A stretch of DNA of 39,363 nt, from positions 1 through 39,363 of the forward strand of contig LNIY01000098.1 in the NCBI GenBank assembly GCA_001449105.1. Reading direction: 5' to 3'. A program made the translations under genes and the position numbers. This DNA comes from Caulobacter vibrioides (GTDB taxonomy: Bacteria > Pseudomonadota > Alphaproteobacteria > Caulobacterales > Caulobacteraceae). Each line of letters opens with the position of its first letter. The stretch's first letter is position 1. The notes under the pieces were generated by a model. It did not search any database. It was not told where the DNA came from and worked only from the letters and a program-made list of their open reading frames with translations. This document shows, piece after piece, positions 21,723 to 30,067 of the stretch.

Positions 21723-23171
21723 TTATTCCGCCGCGATCAGCGCGGGCGCGCCGGCCTTGGCCTTCAGGTAGCGGTGCATGGCGGCGGCGGCGTCGCGGCC
21801 GTCCTTGATCGCCCACACCACCAGCGAGGCGCCGCGGACGATGTCGCCGGCGGCGAACACACCGTCGAGATTGGTCATCTGGTTGCGGACGTCGGCCTTG
21901 ACCGTGCCCCAGCGGGTGGTCTTGAGGTCCGGGGCCGACCAGGCCTGCGGCAGGTTCTCGGGCTCGAAGCCCAGGGCCTTGACCACCAGCTGGGCCGGAC
22001 GGTCGAAGTCGCCGCCGGGGATCTCCTCGGGGCTGCGGCGGCCCGAGGCGTCAGGGGCGCCCAGGCGCATGCGGATGGCGCGAACGCCGGTCACCGCGTC
22101 GGCGTCGCCCGACAGGGCGCGCGGGGCGGCCAGCCACTCGAAGGTGACGCCTTCCTCTTCCGCGTTGGCCACTTCGCGCAGCGAGCCCGGCATGTTGGCC
22201 TTGTCGCGGCGATAGAGGCAGGTGACCGAGGTCGCGCCCTGGCGGATGGCCGTGCGCACGCAGTCCATGGCGGTGTCGCCGCCGCCGACCACGACCACGT
22301 CCTTGCCTTCGGCATTGAGTTCGCCGCTTTCGTAGGCCGGGACGTCGTCGCCCAGGGTCTTCTTGTTGGAGGCGATCAGGTAGTCGAGCGCGGGCACCAC
22401 GCCCTTGTCGCCGCCGCCGGGCACGGTCAGGTCGCGAGCCGCATAGACGCCTACCGCGATCAGCACCGCGTCGTGCTGGGCGCGCAGGTCTTCCAGGGTG
22501 GCGTCCTTGCCGACCTCGAAGCCCAGCTTGAACGTCACGCCGCCGTCGGCCAGGCGCTGGGTGCGGCGCTCGACGACGTCCTTCTCCAGCTTGAAGCCGG
22601 GGATGCCGTAGATCAGCAGGCCGCCGGCGCGGTCGTGGCGGTCGTAGACGGTGACGGCGTAGCCCTGCTCGCGCAGCTTCTCGGCGGCGGCCAGGCCCGC
22701 GGGACCGGCGCCGACGATGCCGACCGACTGGCCGCGATCGGCCGCGGCGACGAGCGGCTTCACCCAGCCCATCTCCCAGGCCTTGTCGGTCAGGTAGCGT
22801 TCGACCGAGCCGATCGTCACGGTGCCGTGACCCGACTGCTCTATGACGCAGTTGCCTTCGCAGAGGCGGTCCTGCGGGCAGATGCGGCCGCAGACTTCCG
22901 GCATGGAGTTGGTGGCCTGCGACAGGGCGTAGGCTTCCTCCAGCCGGCCTTCGGCGGTCATCCGCAGCCAGTCGGGGATGTTGTTGTGCAGCGGGCAGTG
23001 GGTTTGGCAGTACGGCACGCCGCATTGCGAGCAGCGCGAAGCCTGCTCGGTCGCCTTGGCGTCGATGAAGTCGGCGTAGATCTCGTGAAAGTCGCCGTTA
23101 CGCTCTTCGGCCGCCCGCTTTTCAGGCGTGCGACGCGCGACGGTCGTGAATTTCAACATGCGCTCGGCCAT
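21723..23171 (-). CDS. gltD: Glutamate synthase (NADPH) small subunit
   Basis: The 482-residue FAD/NADPH-binding beta subunit passes electrons to GltB. Two 4Fe-4S-type cysteine clusters are at Cys47/50/55/59 (CSQCGVPYCQTHC) and Cys94/98/104/108 (CGRICPQDRLCEGNC). FAD binding is at VGIVGAGPAGLAAAEKL (about 150-166). The NADPH fold has VVVGGGDTAMDCVRTA. The C-terminal VFAAGDIVRGASLVVWAI closes the FAD site. ATG 23171 has an AGGGAAGG ribosome binding site; an alternative ATG four codons in (MLKFTT) is possible. It is the promoter-proximal gene of gltD-gltB, with a possible alternative-hairpin leader just upstream. Confidence 0.96.
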   Translation of the reverse strand: MAERMLKFTTVARRTPEKRAAEERNGDFHEIYADFIDAKATEQASRCSQCGVPYCQTHCPLHNNIPDWLRMTAEGRLEEAYALSQATNSMPEVCGRICPQDRLCEGNCVIEQSGHGTVTIGSVERYLTDKAWEMGWVKPLVAAADRGQSVGIVGAGPAGLAAAEKLREQGYAVTVYDRHDRAGGLLIYGIPGFKLEKDVVERRTQRLADGGVTFKLGFEVGKDATLEDLRAQHDAVLIAVGVYAARDLTVPGGGDKGVVPALDYLIASNKKTLGDDVPAYESGELNAEGKDVVVVGGGDTAMDCVRTAIRQGATSVTCLYRRDKANMPGSLREVANAEEEGVTFEWLAAPRALSGDADAVTGVRAIRMRLGAPDASGRRSPEEIPGGDFDRPAQLVVKALGFEPENLPQAWSAPDLKTTRWGTVKADVRNQMTNLDGVFAAGDIVRGASLVVWAIKDGRDAAAAMHRYLKAKAGAPALIAAE

Positions 23172-23183
23172 GCGCCTTCCCTA

Positions 23184-23219
23184 GCCCCCGTTGCCGGGGA
23201 AAAATTTGCTTGCGGGGGC
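23184..23219 (-). promoter_or_regulatory. Possible alternative hairpins in the gltD leader
   Basis: On the minus strand, 12 bp before the gltD start, GCCCCCG and CGGGGGC (23219-23213 and 23190-23184) can pair over a 22-base loop. The same CGGGG can instead pair with a nearer CCCCG across a GCAA (GNRA) tetraloop. The two structures are mutually exclusive and end next to the ribosome binding site. This could be a translation or attenuation control element, or chance in GC-rich DNA. Confidence 0.3.
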
Positions 23220-23299
23220 CTCATACGGACTCTTCAGGGCAATAAGAATGCGGTGGTAAAAATATTGGACGAATATATCCGTGATGACGGCATGGTCAT

Positions 23300-23314
23300 T
23301 GCGAGCGACTCGCA
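23300..23314. promoter_or_regulatory. Dyad TGCGAG-CGA-CTCGCA upstream of uppP
   Basis: A perfect 6-bp inverted repeat with a 3-bp centre lies in the AT-richer 245-bp gap between gltD and uppP, 103 bp before the uppP ATG. The flanks (ATTGCGAG...CTCGCAGTTAT) are reminiscent of alphaproteobacterial Fur-type boxes. It contains a GACTC site (GANTC, the CcrM methylation sequence), and another GACTC lies at about 23227. The regulator is not known. Confidence 0.35.
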
Positions 23315-23416
23315 GTTATGCTCTAAATTGGTCCACTTTTTGGATAAACCCATTTTTAACCGTGTCGGGCGCACGCCCGTTTCCGCTCGTAAGGGCCTGT
23401 TACACAAGGGAATGCT

Positions 23417-24217
23417 ATGCCGGATTGGCTGATCGCGATCGTGCTGGGCCTGATCGAGGGCCTGACCGAGTTCATTCCCGTCTCGTCGACCGGGCACCTG
23501 CTGCTGGTCGGCCACTTCCTCGGCTTCCACAGCCCGGGCAACACCTTCCAGGTCCTGATCCAGCTGGGCGCGATCCTGGCCATCGTCAGCGTCTATTTCG
23601 GGCGCTTGTGGGGCCTGCTGACCACCCTGCCGACCAATCCGGGCTCGCGACGGTTCGTGATCGGCATCCTGCTGGCCTTCCTGCCGGCGGTGTTCATCGG
23701 CGTGCTGGCCCACGACTTCATCAAGACCGTGCTCTACGAGAGCCCGGCGCTGGTCTGCACCACCCTGATCGTCGGCGGCTTCATCCTGCTTGGCCTGGAC
23801 CGCCTGAAGTTCGAGCCCAAGCACACCGACGTGGCCGACTATCCGCTGAAGACGGCCTTCATCATCGGCCTCTTCCAGTGCCTGGCCCTGGTGCCCGGCG
23901 TCTCGCGCTCGGGGGCGACCATCGCCGGCGCCCTGCTGCTGAAGTGCGACAAGCGCTCGGCCGCCGAGTTCAGCTTCTTCCTGGCGATGCCGACCATGGC
24001 CGGCGCCTTCGCCTACGACCTCTACAAGAACATCGACCAGCTCAGCACCAAGGACATGGGCATGATCGGCCTGGGCTTCGTGGCCGCGCTGATCTCGGGC
24101 GTGTTCGTGGTCAAGACGGTGCTGAACTTCATCACCCGCCACGGCTTTGCGCCCTTCGCCTACTGGCGCATCGCCGTCGGCGTCGTCGGTCTGGCGCTGC
24201 TGTACATCCCGCGCTGA
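23417..24217 (+). CDS. uppP: Undecaprenyl-diphosphate phosphatase UppP (BacA)
   Basis: The 266-residue inner-membrane enzyme dephosphorylates undecaprenyl diphosphate to recycle the lipid carrier used for peptidoglycan and O-antigen. About seven or eight membrane segments are visible. The first conserved block is [17 protein letters not shown], with the essential Glu14 and Glu18 and the PVSSTGH motif at 21-27. The second is [18 protein letters not shown] (about 157-174), with the catalytic-region Ser and Arg. The C-terminal segment is [18 protein letters not shown]. Length is normal. It is monocistronic by position, with a divergent gltD upstream and a terminator downstream. Confidence 0.96.
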   Translation: MPDWLIAIVLGLIEGLTEFIPVSSTGHLLLVGHFLGFHSPGNTFQVLIQLGAILAIVSVYFGRLWGLLTTLPTNPGSRRFVIGILLAFLPAVFIGVLAHDFIKTVLYESPALVCTTLIVGGFILLGLDRLKFEPKHTDVADYPLKTAFIIGLFQCLALVPGVSRSGATIAGALLLKCDKRSAAEFSFFLAMPTMAGAFAYDLYKNIDQLSTKDMGMIGLGFVAALISGVFVVKTVLNFITRHGFAPFAYWRIAVGVVGLALLYIPR

Positions 24218-24239
24218 TCGTTCGGCGCGAGCCAAAGAA

Positions 24240-24271
24240 AAACCCCGCACCGGGCGACCGGCGCGGGGTTT
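24240..24271. terminator. Bidirectional terminator between uppP and the NDUFA9-like gene
   Basis: AAACCCCGC (24240-24248) pairs with GCGGGGTTT (24263-24271), and the loop holds a further CCGG/CCGG stem. It is flanked by an A-rich run on the left (AAAGAAAAA) and TTTGTCGTTT on the right, so it can terminate both converging genes. Confidence 0.8.
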
Positions 24272-24295
24272 GTCGTTTCTGGCCTCGGGCGGCGC

Positions 24296-25267
24296 TTAGA
24301 ACGCGCCGGCCGGGGTCGGGGCGTACTGGCCGCCCTTGCGGTAGCGGTAGAGGTAGGACGGGACCACGGCCTCGACGGCGGTCGGGACGATGCCCAGGTC
24401 CGAGAGGCCCTTGGCGCCCGGCGCGACGACGTTGTCGCCGGCCTTCAGCAGGGCGACCTGGTCGGTGGTCAGCGGCGGGGCCAGCGGCAGGAGCGAGGCC
24501 TGGATGTCGCCCAGCTTGCCCACCAGGCTCGCGATCGGCCAGGGCAGGGGCGCCAGCACGCGGGCGCGGCCGGTCTCGGTCAGGACGAGCTCGAGCAGTT
24601 CCTTGAACGTGTAGACGGCCGGGCCGCCCAGCTCGAAGGTCTGGCCCTGCGCGCCCGGCGTGGCGATGATCTTGGCGATGGCCGCGGCGACGTCGCCGAC
24701 GAACACCGGCTGGAACTTGGTCTGGCCGCCGCCGACCAGCGGCAGGGCCGGGGCGCTCGCGGCCAGCTGGCCGAACTTGTTGAAGAACTTGTCGTCCTGA
24801 CCGAACACGATCGAGGGGCGCACGATCGTGGCGGTCGGGAAGGCGGCGCGGACGGCCGCTTCGCCCTCGGCCTTGGTGCGGGCGTACTTGGCGTCCGAAT
24901 CGGCGTCGGCGCCGATGGCCGAGACCTGCACCAGGCGCTTGACGCCGGCGGCGGCGGCCTGTTCGGCCACGGTCTTGGCGCCCATGGCGTGCAGGCTCTG
25001 GAACTGCTGGCGGCCGCTTTCCCAAAGCACGCCCACCAGGTTGACGGCCGCCTCGGCGCCGTCCAGCGCGCGGGCCACCGAGGCCTCGTTGCGCACATTG
25101 GCCTGGACCACCTCGATCTGGCCGACATCGCCCAGCATGCGCAGGCGATAGGCCAGGTTAGGCTGACGCACGGCCACGCGTACGCGGTAGCCCGACTTGG
25201 CGAGGGCGCGCACCACCTGGCTTCCAACGAAGCCGGAGCCGCCAAACACCGTGACCAGACCCTGCAT
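24296..25267 (-). CDS. NAD(P)-binding protein, complex I NDUFA9 subunit-like
   Basis: The 323-residue atypical short-chain dehydrogenase has a Rossmann GGSGFVG motif at 9-15 (LVTVFGGSGFVGSQVVRALA) and a basic residue pair (VRVAVRQ) after the second strand that favours NADP(H). In alphaproteobacteria such proteins resemble the NDUFA9 accessory subunit of respiratory complex I, which binds NADPH at the Q-module, but many members are only annotated as NAD-dependent epimerase/dehydratase. The classical YxxxK is degenerate (YARTKAEGE is present near residue 130). ATG 25267 is chosen because the N-terminal strand starts there; upstream residues would be out of family. No nuo genes are in the window. 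Confidence 0.82.
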   Translation of the reverse strand: MQGLVTVFGGSGFVGSQVVRALAKSGYRVRVAVRQPNLAYRLRMLGDVGQIEVVQANVRNEASVARALDGAEAAVNLVGVLWESGRQQFQSLHAMGAKTVAEQAAAAGVKRLVQVSAIGADADSDAKYARTKAEGEAAVRAAFPTATIVRPSIVFGQDDKFFNKFGQLAASAPALPLVGGGQTKFQPVFVGDVAAAIAKIIATPGAQGQTFELGGPAVYTFKELLELVLTETGRARVLAPLPWPIASLVGKLGDIQASLLPLAPPLTTDQVALLKAGDNVVAPGAKGLSDLGIVPTAVEAVVPSYLYRYRKGGQYAPTPAGAF

Positions 25268-25411
25268 CTTCCATTCCTCAGTCGCTGCGATGATGGGGGG
25301 ATTAGACGAGCCTGGGGATGTTCGCAAGAAAAGTGAGAAATGCGATTGACGCCGCCAGAACCTTTGCATAAACGTCCCGGCCTCGCAGCGGCCCAACGGG
25401 TTGCGCCGCGG

Positions 25412-25498
<87 letters not shown>

Positions 25499-25648
25499 CC
25501 CCTCTCGCAAGCATGCGATGAGCGGGTGGCGCCAAGTTTTCCCTACAATAGATACTCCGTTCATCTGGCGTGCATCGCCGACGCTCCACTATAAGACGTC
25601 GGAGCGGCGCCGGTCGCGACGACGCCGACGCGTGGAGACGAAAGACAC

Positions 25649-26266
25649 TTGGCCAGCTTTGTTCATGAAGGCGACCTGCCCGACGGCGTGTTCGCCGGGG
25701 CGACCGCGATCGCCATCGATTCGGAAACCATGGGCCTGCGTCTCGGACGCGATCCGCTCTGCGTGGTGCAGCTGTCGTCGGGCGACGGCGACGCCCATGT
25801 GGTGCGCCTGGACCGCTCGACCTATCACGCGCCGAACCTGAAGAAGCTGCTGGCCGACCCCGGCGTGCTGAAGCTTTTCCACTTCGGCCGCTTCGATATC
25901 GCCATGTTCCTGCTGCATCTGGGCGTCATGACCGCGCCCGTGTACTGCACGAAGATCGCCTCCAAGCTCGCCCGCACCTATACCGACCGCCACGGCCTCA
26001 AGGACGTGACGCGCGAACTGATGGGCGTGGAGCTGTCCAAGGCCCAGCAGAGCTCCGACTGGGGCGCCGATTCGCTGAGCCCCGAGCAGGTGGCCTACGC
26101 CGCCTCGGACGTCCTGCATCTGCATGGCCTGCGCGAGCGTTTGAACACCATGCTGGTGCGCGAGGGCCGCATGGCCCTGGCCCAGGCCGCCTTCGACTAT
26201 CTGCCCCATCGCGCCGCCCTCGACCTGGCCGGTTGGGAAGACGTCGACATCTTCGCGCACGCTTGA
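25649..26266 (+). CDS. rnd: Ribonuclease D (short, exonuclease domain only)
   Basis: The 205-residue DEDDy-type 3'-5' exoribonuclease is implicated in tRNA 3' processing. Catalytic acids are visible as Asp24 and Glu26 (AIDSETMG), Asp83 (HFGRFDIAMF), and Tyr150-xxx-Asp154 (YAASDVLHLHG). It lacks the HRDC domains of E. coli RNase D (375 aa), as is common in alphaproteobacteria. The start is TTG at 25649, with GGAGA about 10 bases upstream; the next in-frame Met is far inside the protein, past the first catalytic motif. It is 13 bp ahead of lptC and likely co-transcribed with the LPS-export genes. Confidence 0.9.
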   Translation: MASFVHEGDLPDGVFAGATAIAIDSETMGLRLGRDPLCVVQLSSGDGDAHVVRLDRSTYHAPNLKKLLADPGVLKLFHFGRFDIAMFLLHLGVMTAPVYCTKIASKLARTYTDRHGLKDVTRELMGVELSKAQQSSDWGADSLSPEQVAYAASDVLHLHGLRERLNTMLVREGRMALAQAAFDYLPHRAALDLAGWEDVDIFAHA

Positions 26267-26279
26267 GGAGAGACGACCG

Positions 26280-26909
26280 GTGACGGACGCGGCGATGAGG
26301 GGGGGCTTCAAGCGCGATCTGCGGCGCTGGCGCCGTCGCTCGCGCACGGTCCGCGGCGCGCGCGTGCTGCTGCCGATGGCGATCATCGGCCTGCTGGGCG
26401 CGTCGACCGGCCAGGTGATCTGGCGCACGGTGACGGCCGCCGAGCGCGGGCCCGAAAGGCCCCAGGCCCAGATCCGCATGCTCAACCCGCGCTTCTACGG
26501 CCAGTCCAGCGAAGGCCGGGCCTTCCTGATCACCGCCCGCTCGGCGGTCCGCGACGACGCCGACCTCAAGCGCGTGCTGCTCGACGACCCGACCCTGACG
26601 CTGGGCACCGACGAGCCCAAGCCCACGCGGGTCACCGCCAAGAACGGCGTCTATCGCGAGGACAATCTCAAGCTGGTGCTGCGCGGCGACGTGCGCATGG
26701 ACGACGGCGGCGGTTATCGCTTCGCCTCGGACGAGGCTTTCGTCGACACCAAGACCGGCGTGATCACCGGCGAAACCCTGCTGCAGGGCGAAGGTCCCAC
26801 AGGACAGGTGAAATCCAACGCTTATTCCGTATATGACAAGGGCGACCGCATCGTTTTCCGGGGCGGCGTGAAAACGCGCCTGGACCGCGTCGACGGCGAC
26901 GGGAACTAG
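26280..26909 (+). CDS. lptC: LPS export bitopic protein LptC
   Basis: The 209-residue protein has a very basic cytoplasmic N-terminus (KRDLRRWRRRSRTVRGARV), one membrane segment (about 28-48, LLPMAIIGLLGASTGQVIW) and a periplasmic beta-jellyroll domain (RMLNPRFYGQSSEGRAFLIT to DRIVFRGGVKTRL). It receives LPS from LptB2FG and hands it to LptA. The start is GTG at 26280. The low sequence conservation of LptC is normal; the call rests on topology, the jellyroll-like repeats and the position ahead of lptA-lptB. Confidence 0.9.
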   Translation: MTDAAMRGGFKRDLRRWRRRSRTVRGARVLLPMAIIGLLGASTGQVIWRTVTAAERGPERPQAQIRMLNPRFYGQSSEGRAFLITARSAVRDDADLKRVLLDDPTLTLGTDEPKPTRVTAKNGVYREDNLKLVLRGDVRMDDGGGYRFASDEAFVDTKTGVITGETLLQGEGPTGQVKSNAYSVYDKGDRIVFRGGVKTRLDRVDGDGN

Positions 26910-26915
26910 AGGACG

Positions 26916-27482
26916 ATGCGACAGATGAGGGCGAGGTCGATGAAACGAGCAATGGCGGTCGCTATCGCCGCGAGCCTTCTTGGCGGCCTGACGGCGGCTC
27001 CGGCCTTGGCGCAGAACAACTCCAGCGCGCCGGTCGACATCTCGGCCGACGAGCAGGAGACCATCTCCAGCCAGTGCAAGACCATCTTCCGCGGCGCCGT
27101 CGAGGTGCTGCAGGAGACCTCGCGCCTGCGCGCCGCGAAGATGACCCTCTACAATCAGAAGAAGCCCAAGAGCGGCGACGGCAGCGGCTGCGGCAACGTC
27201 GACCGGGTCGAGGCCGAGGGCGAGGTGTTCTACGTCACGCCCAAGCAGACCGTGCGCGGCGACCGGGCGACCTACGACTACGCCTCCAACACCATCGTCG
27301 TGACCGGCAACGTCATCGCCATCCAGGGCCAGGACGTCGCCCGCGGCGATCGCATGGTGGTCAACACCAAGACCAACGACGTGCGGATGGAATCGACCAC
27401 CAAGGGCGCGGGCAAGAAGAACCGCGTGCGCGCCGTGGTCTATCCCAGCACTTCGGACGACGCCAGCAAGCCCAAGCCCTGA
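26916..27482 (+). CDS. lptA: Periplasmic LPS-bridge protein LptA
   Basis: The 188-residue protein has a signal peptide (KRAMAVAIAASLLGGLTAAP, cleavage after ALAQ) and an OstA/LptA jellyroll. The family pattern includes ISADEQETIS, FRGAVEVLQETSRLRAAKM, VEAEGEVFYVTPKQTVRGDR and NTIVVTGNVIAIQGQDVARG. It forms the periplasmic bridge that carries LPS to LptDE. ATG 26916 has a GAGGA ribosome binding site. ATG 26940 (MKRAMAV) gives a more typical signal peptide and also has purines upstream, so it is a credible alternative. It is 6 bp after lptC and 8 bp before lptB. Confidence 0.93.
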   Translation: MRQMRARSMKRAMAVAIAASLLGGLTAAPALAQNNSSAPVDISADEQETISSQCKTIFRGAVEVLQETSRLRAAKMTLYNQKKPKSGDGSGCGNVDRVEAEGEVFYVTPKQTVRGDRATYDYASNTIVVTGNVIAIQGQDVARGDRMVVNTKTNDVRMESTTKGAGKKNRVRAVVYPSTSDDASKPKP

Positions 27483-27490
27483 GAGCGGTG

Positions 27491-28252
27491 ATGCAGTTCA
27501 ACTCCCTGGGCGGCGACTCGGCCGATGACGGCCTCTACGTCGACGGCGTCGGCAAGACCTTCGGCGACCGGCCGGTGGTCAAGAACGTCTCGCTGCGCCT
27601 GAAGCGCGGCGAGGTGGTCGGCCTGCTCGGCCCCAACGGCGCGGGCAAGACCACGACCTTCTACATGGTCACGGGCCTGATCGCCGCCGACTACGGCTCG
27701 ATCTATCTCGACGGCGAGGACATCACGGCCCAGCCGATGTTCCAGCGCGCCCGTCTCGGCGTCGGCTATCTGCCGCAGGAAGCCTCGATCTTCCGCGGCA
27801 TGACGGTCGAGCAGAACGTCATGGCCGTGGTCGAGATGCGCCAGAAGAACCAGCGCGTGGCGCGCGAGACGGTGACCAACATCCTCGAAGAGCTGCGGAT
27901 CACCCACATCCGCAAGTCGCCGGCCGTGGCGCTGTCGGGCGGCGAGCGTCGCCGCGTCGAAATCGCCCGCGCCCTGGCCAGCGAGCCGTCGTTCATGCTG
28001 CTCGACGAGCCCTTCGCAGGCATCGACCCGCTGGCGATCTCCGACATCCGCGAAGTGGTGAACTACCTCAAGAACCGCGGCATCGGCATCCTGATCACCG
28101 ACCACAACGTCCGCGAGACGCTGGACATGGTGGACCGGGCCTCGATCATCGCCGCCGGCGAGGTGCTGTTCGAAGGCTCGCCGAAAGAGATCGTCGACAA
28201 CCCCGAAGTGCGCCGGGTTTACCTGGGCGACAGCTTCGCCGACCGCGCTTAA
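27491..28252 (+). CDS. lptB: LPS export ABC transporter ATPase LptB
   Basis: The 253-residue cytoplasmic ATPase powers LptB2FGC extraction of LPS from the inner membrane. Walker A is GPNGAGKT (47-54), the Q-loop region is VGYLPQEASIFRGMTVEQN, the signature is LSGGERRRVEIARAL (148-162), and Walker B is FMLLDEPFAGIDP with catalytic Glu173. The switch His is in ITDHNVRETL. The PQEASIFR segment is characteristic of LptB. The N-terminus is about 10 residues longer than in E. coli. ATG 27491 is taken because the upstream in-frame sequence runs through lptA. A strong terminator follows at 28302. Confidence 0.97.
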   Translation: MQFNSLGGDSADDGLYVDGVGKTFGDRPVVKNVSLRLKRGEVVGLLGPNGAGKTTTFYMVTGLIAADYGSIYLDGEDITAQPMFQRARLGVGYLPQEASIFRGMTVEQNVMAVVEMRQKNQRVARETVTNILEELRITHIRKSPAVALSGGERRRVEIARALASEPSFMLLDEPFAGIDPLAISDIREVVNYLKNRGIGILITDHNVRETLDMVDRASIIAAGEVLFEGSPKEIVDNPEVRRVYLGDSFADRA

Positions 28253-28301
28253 ACGGTTCGGACACGATTGCGGCGCGGCGCCTGGCCGCGTCGACCCCGA
28301 G

Positions 28302-28335
28302 AAAGGCCTTGCCCAGCAAGGCCTTTTTCTTTTTT
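28302..28335 (+). terminator. Intrinsic terminator between lptB and rpoN
   Basis: AAAGGCCTTG and CAAGGCCTTT, 10-bp arms around CCCAG, are followed by a nearly pure T tract to 28335. This is the clearest terminator in the window, 50 bp after lptB. It implies rpoN has its own promoter in 28336-28446. Confidence 0.88.
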
Positions 28336-28446
28336 CGCGGACGGATGGTCGCACCGGCCCGATATTTGCAGGCGTTCGCGCCCCGTTAACCAGACCGGCC
28401 TTTCAATGGCGATCGTAACTTTCGTTCGATTTGCCAGGAGGGCGCG

Positions 28447-29946
28447 TTGGCGCTCAGCCCCAGACTCGATATCCGGCAGGGCCAGGGCCTTGTCATCACT
28501 CCGCAACTGCAGCAGGCGATCAAGCTTCTGCAGCTGTCGAACATCGAGCTGGAAGCCTTCGTCGAGGCCGAGCTCGAACGCAATCCGCTGCTGCAGCGCG
28601 ACGACAGCGACCGTGAGGTCGAGCGCGAGGGCGAGCCCGAGCGCGCCGTCGAGAACCTGGGCATGGAGAACGTCTCCGACGCCGCGGCCAATCGCGAGAT
28701 GGACACGCCCGGCGACGACGTCAGCCCCGGCGAGCGCGCCACCGGCGACGGCGAGGACCATGGCGCCGAACACGCCGGCGGCCAGATCGACTGGTCGCGC
28801 GCCGGCGGCGGCGGCAGCTTCGAGGGCGACGACAATTTCGAAGGCGCCCTGAACCGTCCCGAGACCCTCTCCGAGCACCTGAGCGCCCAGCTGCTGCTGG
28901 CCGGCCTGTCGCCCGCCGACGAGGCCATCGCGGCCATACTGATCGACGCCGTCGACGCGGCCGGCTACCTGCGCGCCGATCTCTGGGAGATCGCCGAGCG
29001 GCTCGGCTGCGGGTTCGATCGCGTCGAGGCCGTGCTGAAGGTCGTCCAGGGCTTCGAGCCCTGCGGCGTGGCCGCCCGCGACGTGCGCGAGTGCCTGGAA
29101 CTGCAGCTGCGCGACGTCAACCGCTACGACCCGGCCATCGCCGCCCTGCTCGACAATCTCGACCTGCTGGCCCGCCGCGACCTGGCCGCCCTGCGCAAGG
29201 TCTGCGGCGTCGACGACGAGGACCTGCGCGAGATGATCGCCGAGGTCCGCGGCCTGACGCCTCGCCCCGGCGCGGCCTTCCACAGCGATCCGCCCCAGAC
29301 CCTGGTGCCCGACGTCCATGTCCGCGAAGGCCTGGGCGGCCTGTGGCACGTGGAGCTGAACACCGACACCCTGCCGCGCGTGCTGGTCGACCAGCGCTAT
29401 CACGCCCGCGTTTCCAAGGGCGCGCGTAGCGACCAGGAGAAGACCTTCGTCTCCGACAGCTTCGCCACCGCCAACTGGCTGGTCAAAAGCCTCGACCAGC
29501 GGGCCAAGACCATCCTCAAGGTCGCCAGCGAGATCGTGCGCCAGCAGGACGGCTTCCTGGCCTACGGCGTCGAGCACCTGCGGCCGCTGAACCTGAAGAC
29601 CGTCGCCGACGCCATCGGCATGCACGAGAGCACGGTCAGCCGGGTCACCTCCAACAAGTACGTGGCCACCCCGCGCGGGGTGTTCGAGCTGAAGTTCTTC
29701 TTCACCTCGGCCATCCAGTCGTCGGAAGGCGGCGAGGCCCACTCGGCCGCCAGCGTCCGCCACAAGATCAAGGGCTTGGTCGACGCCGAGAAGACGGAAG
29801 GCGACGTCCACTCCGACGACCGCATCGTCGAGATCCTGAAGGCCGCCGGCGTCGACATCGCCCGTCGCACCGTGGCCAAGTACCGCGAGGCCATGCGCAT
29901 CCCCTCTTCGGTCGAGCGCCGCCGGCTGATCAAGGAAACCTGCTGA
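28447..29946 (+). CDS. rpoN: RNA polymerase sigma-54 factor RpoN
   Basis: The 499-residue alternative sigma factor recognises -24/-12 promoters and needs an AAA+ activator; in Caulobacter it serves flagellar and stalk genes. The N-terminal activator-interaction region is LVITPQLQQAIKLLQLSNIE and ELERNPLLQRD. An acidic linker follows (about 45-130). The core-binding domain starts at LSEHLSAQLLLAGL. The DNA-binding domain has the HTH in VADAIGMHESTVSRVTSNKY and ends with the RpoN box ARRTVAKYRE. The start codon is TTG at 28447, with an AGGAGG ribosome binding site at 28435-28440; no ATG is available in frame nearby. Confidence 0.97.
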   Translation: MALSPRLDIRQGQGLVITPQLQQAIKLLQLSNIELEAFVEAELERNPLLQRDDSDREVEREGEPERAVENLGMENVSDAAANREMDTPGDDVSPGERATGDGEDHGAEHAGGQIDWSRAGGGGSFEGDDNFEGALNRPETLSEHLSAQLLLAGLSPADEAIAAILIDAVDAAGYLRADLWEIAERLGCGFDRVEAVLKVVQGFEPCGVAARDVRECLELQLRDVNRYDPAIAALLDNLDLLARRDLAALRKVCGVDDEDLREMIAEVRGLTPRPGAAFHSDPPQTLVPDVHVREGLGGLWHVELNTDTLPRVLVDQRYHARVSKGARSDQEKTFVSDSFATANWLVKSLDQRAKTILKVASEIVRQQDGFLAYGVEHLRPLNLKTVADAIGMHESTVSRVTSNKYVATPRGVFELKFFFTSAIQSSEGGEAHSAASVRHKIKGLVDAEKTEGDVHSDDRIVEILKAAGVDIARRTVAKYREAMRIPSSVERRRLIKETC

Positions 29947-29949
29947 GCC

Positions 29950-29968
29950 CCGCAGGCGCGGCCTGCGG
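29950..29968 (+). terminator. Hairpin just after rpoN
   Basis: CCGCAGGC and GCCTGCGG (perfect 8-bp arms, GCG loop) start 3 bases after the rpoN stop. There is no T tract, so it may slow or stabilise the transcript rather than end it. Confidence 0.4.
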
Positions 29969-30067
29969 CGTCAGGTCGCAACCGTCTCCCTGCTGCCCGT
30001 GACGCTTTCCCTCAAGCGTTCGGCCCCGTTCCCGCGTTATAGGACGTGAGGGGGCACAGGATCGCGC

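Noticed and set aside
28378..28395. Possible CtrA site (GTTAACC) upstream of rpoN
   Set aside because: Only one near-match half site (TTAACCAG versus TTAACCAT) with no second TTAA at the expected distance.
28249..29811. A 520-codon frame antisense to rpoN
   Set aside because: Antisense shadow of a clear sigma-54 gene with intact RpoN box.
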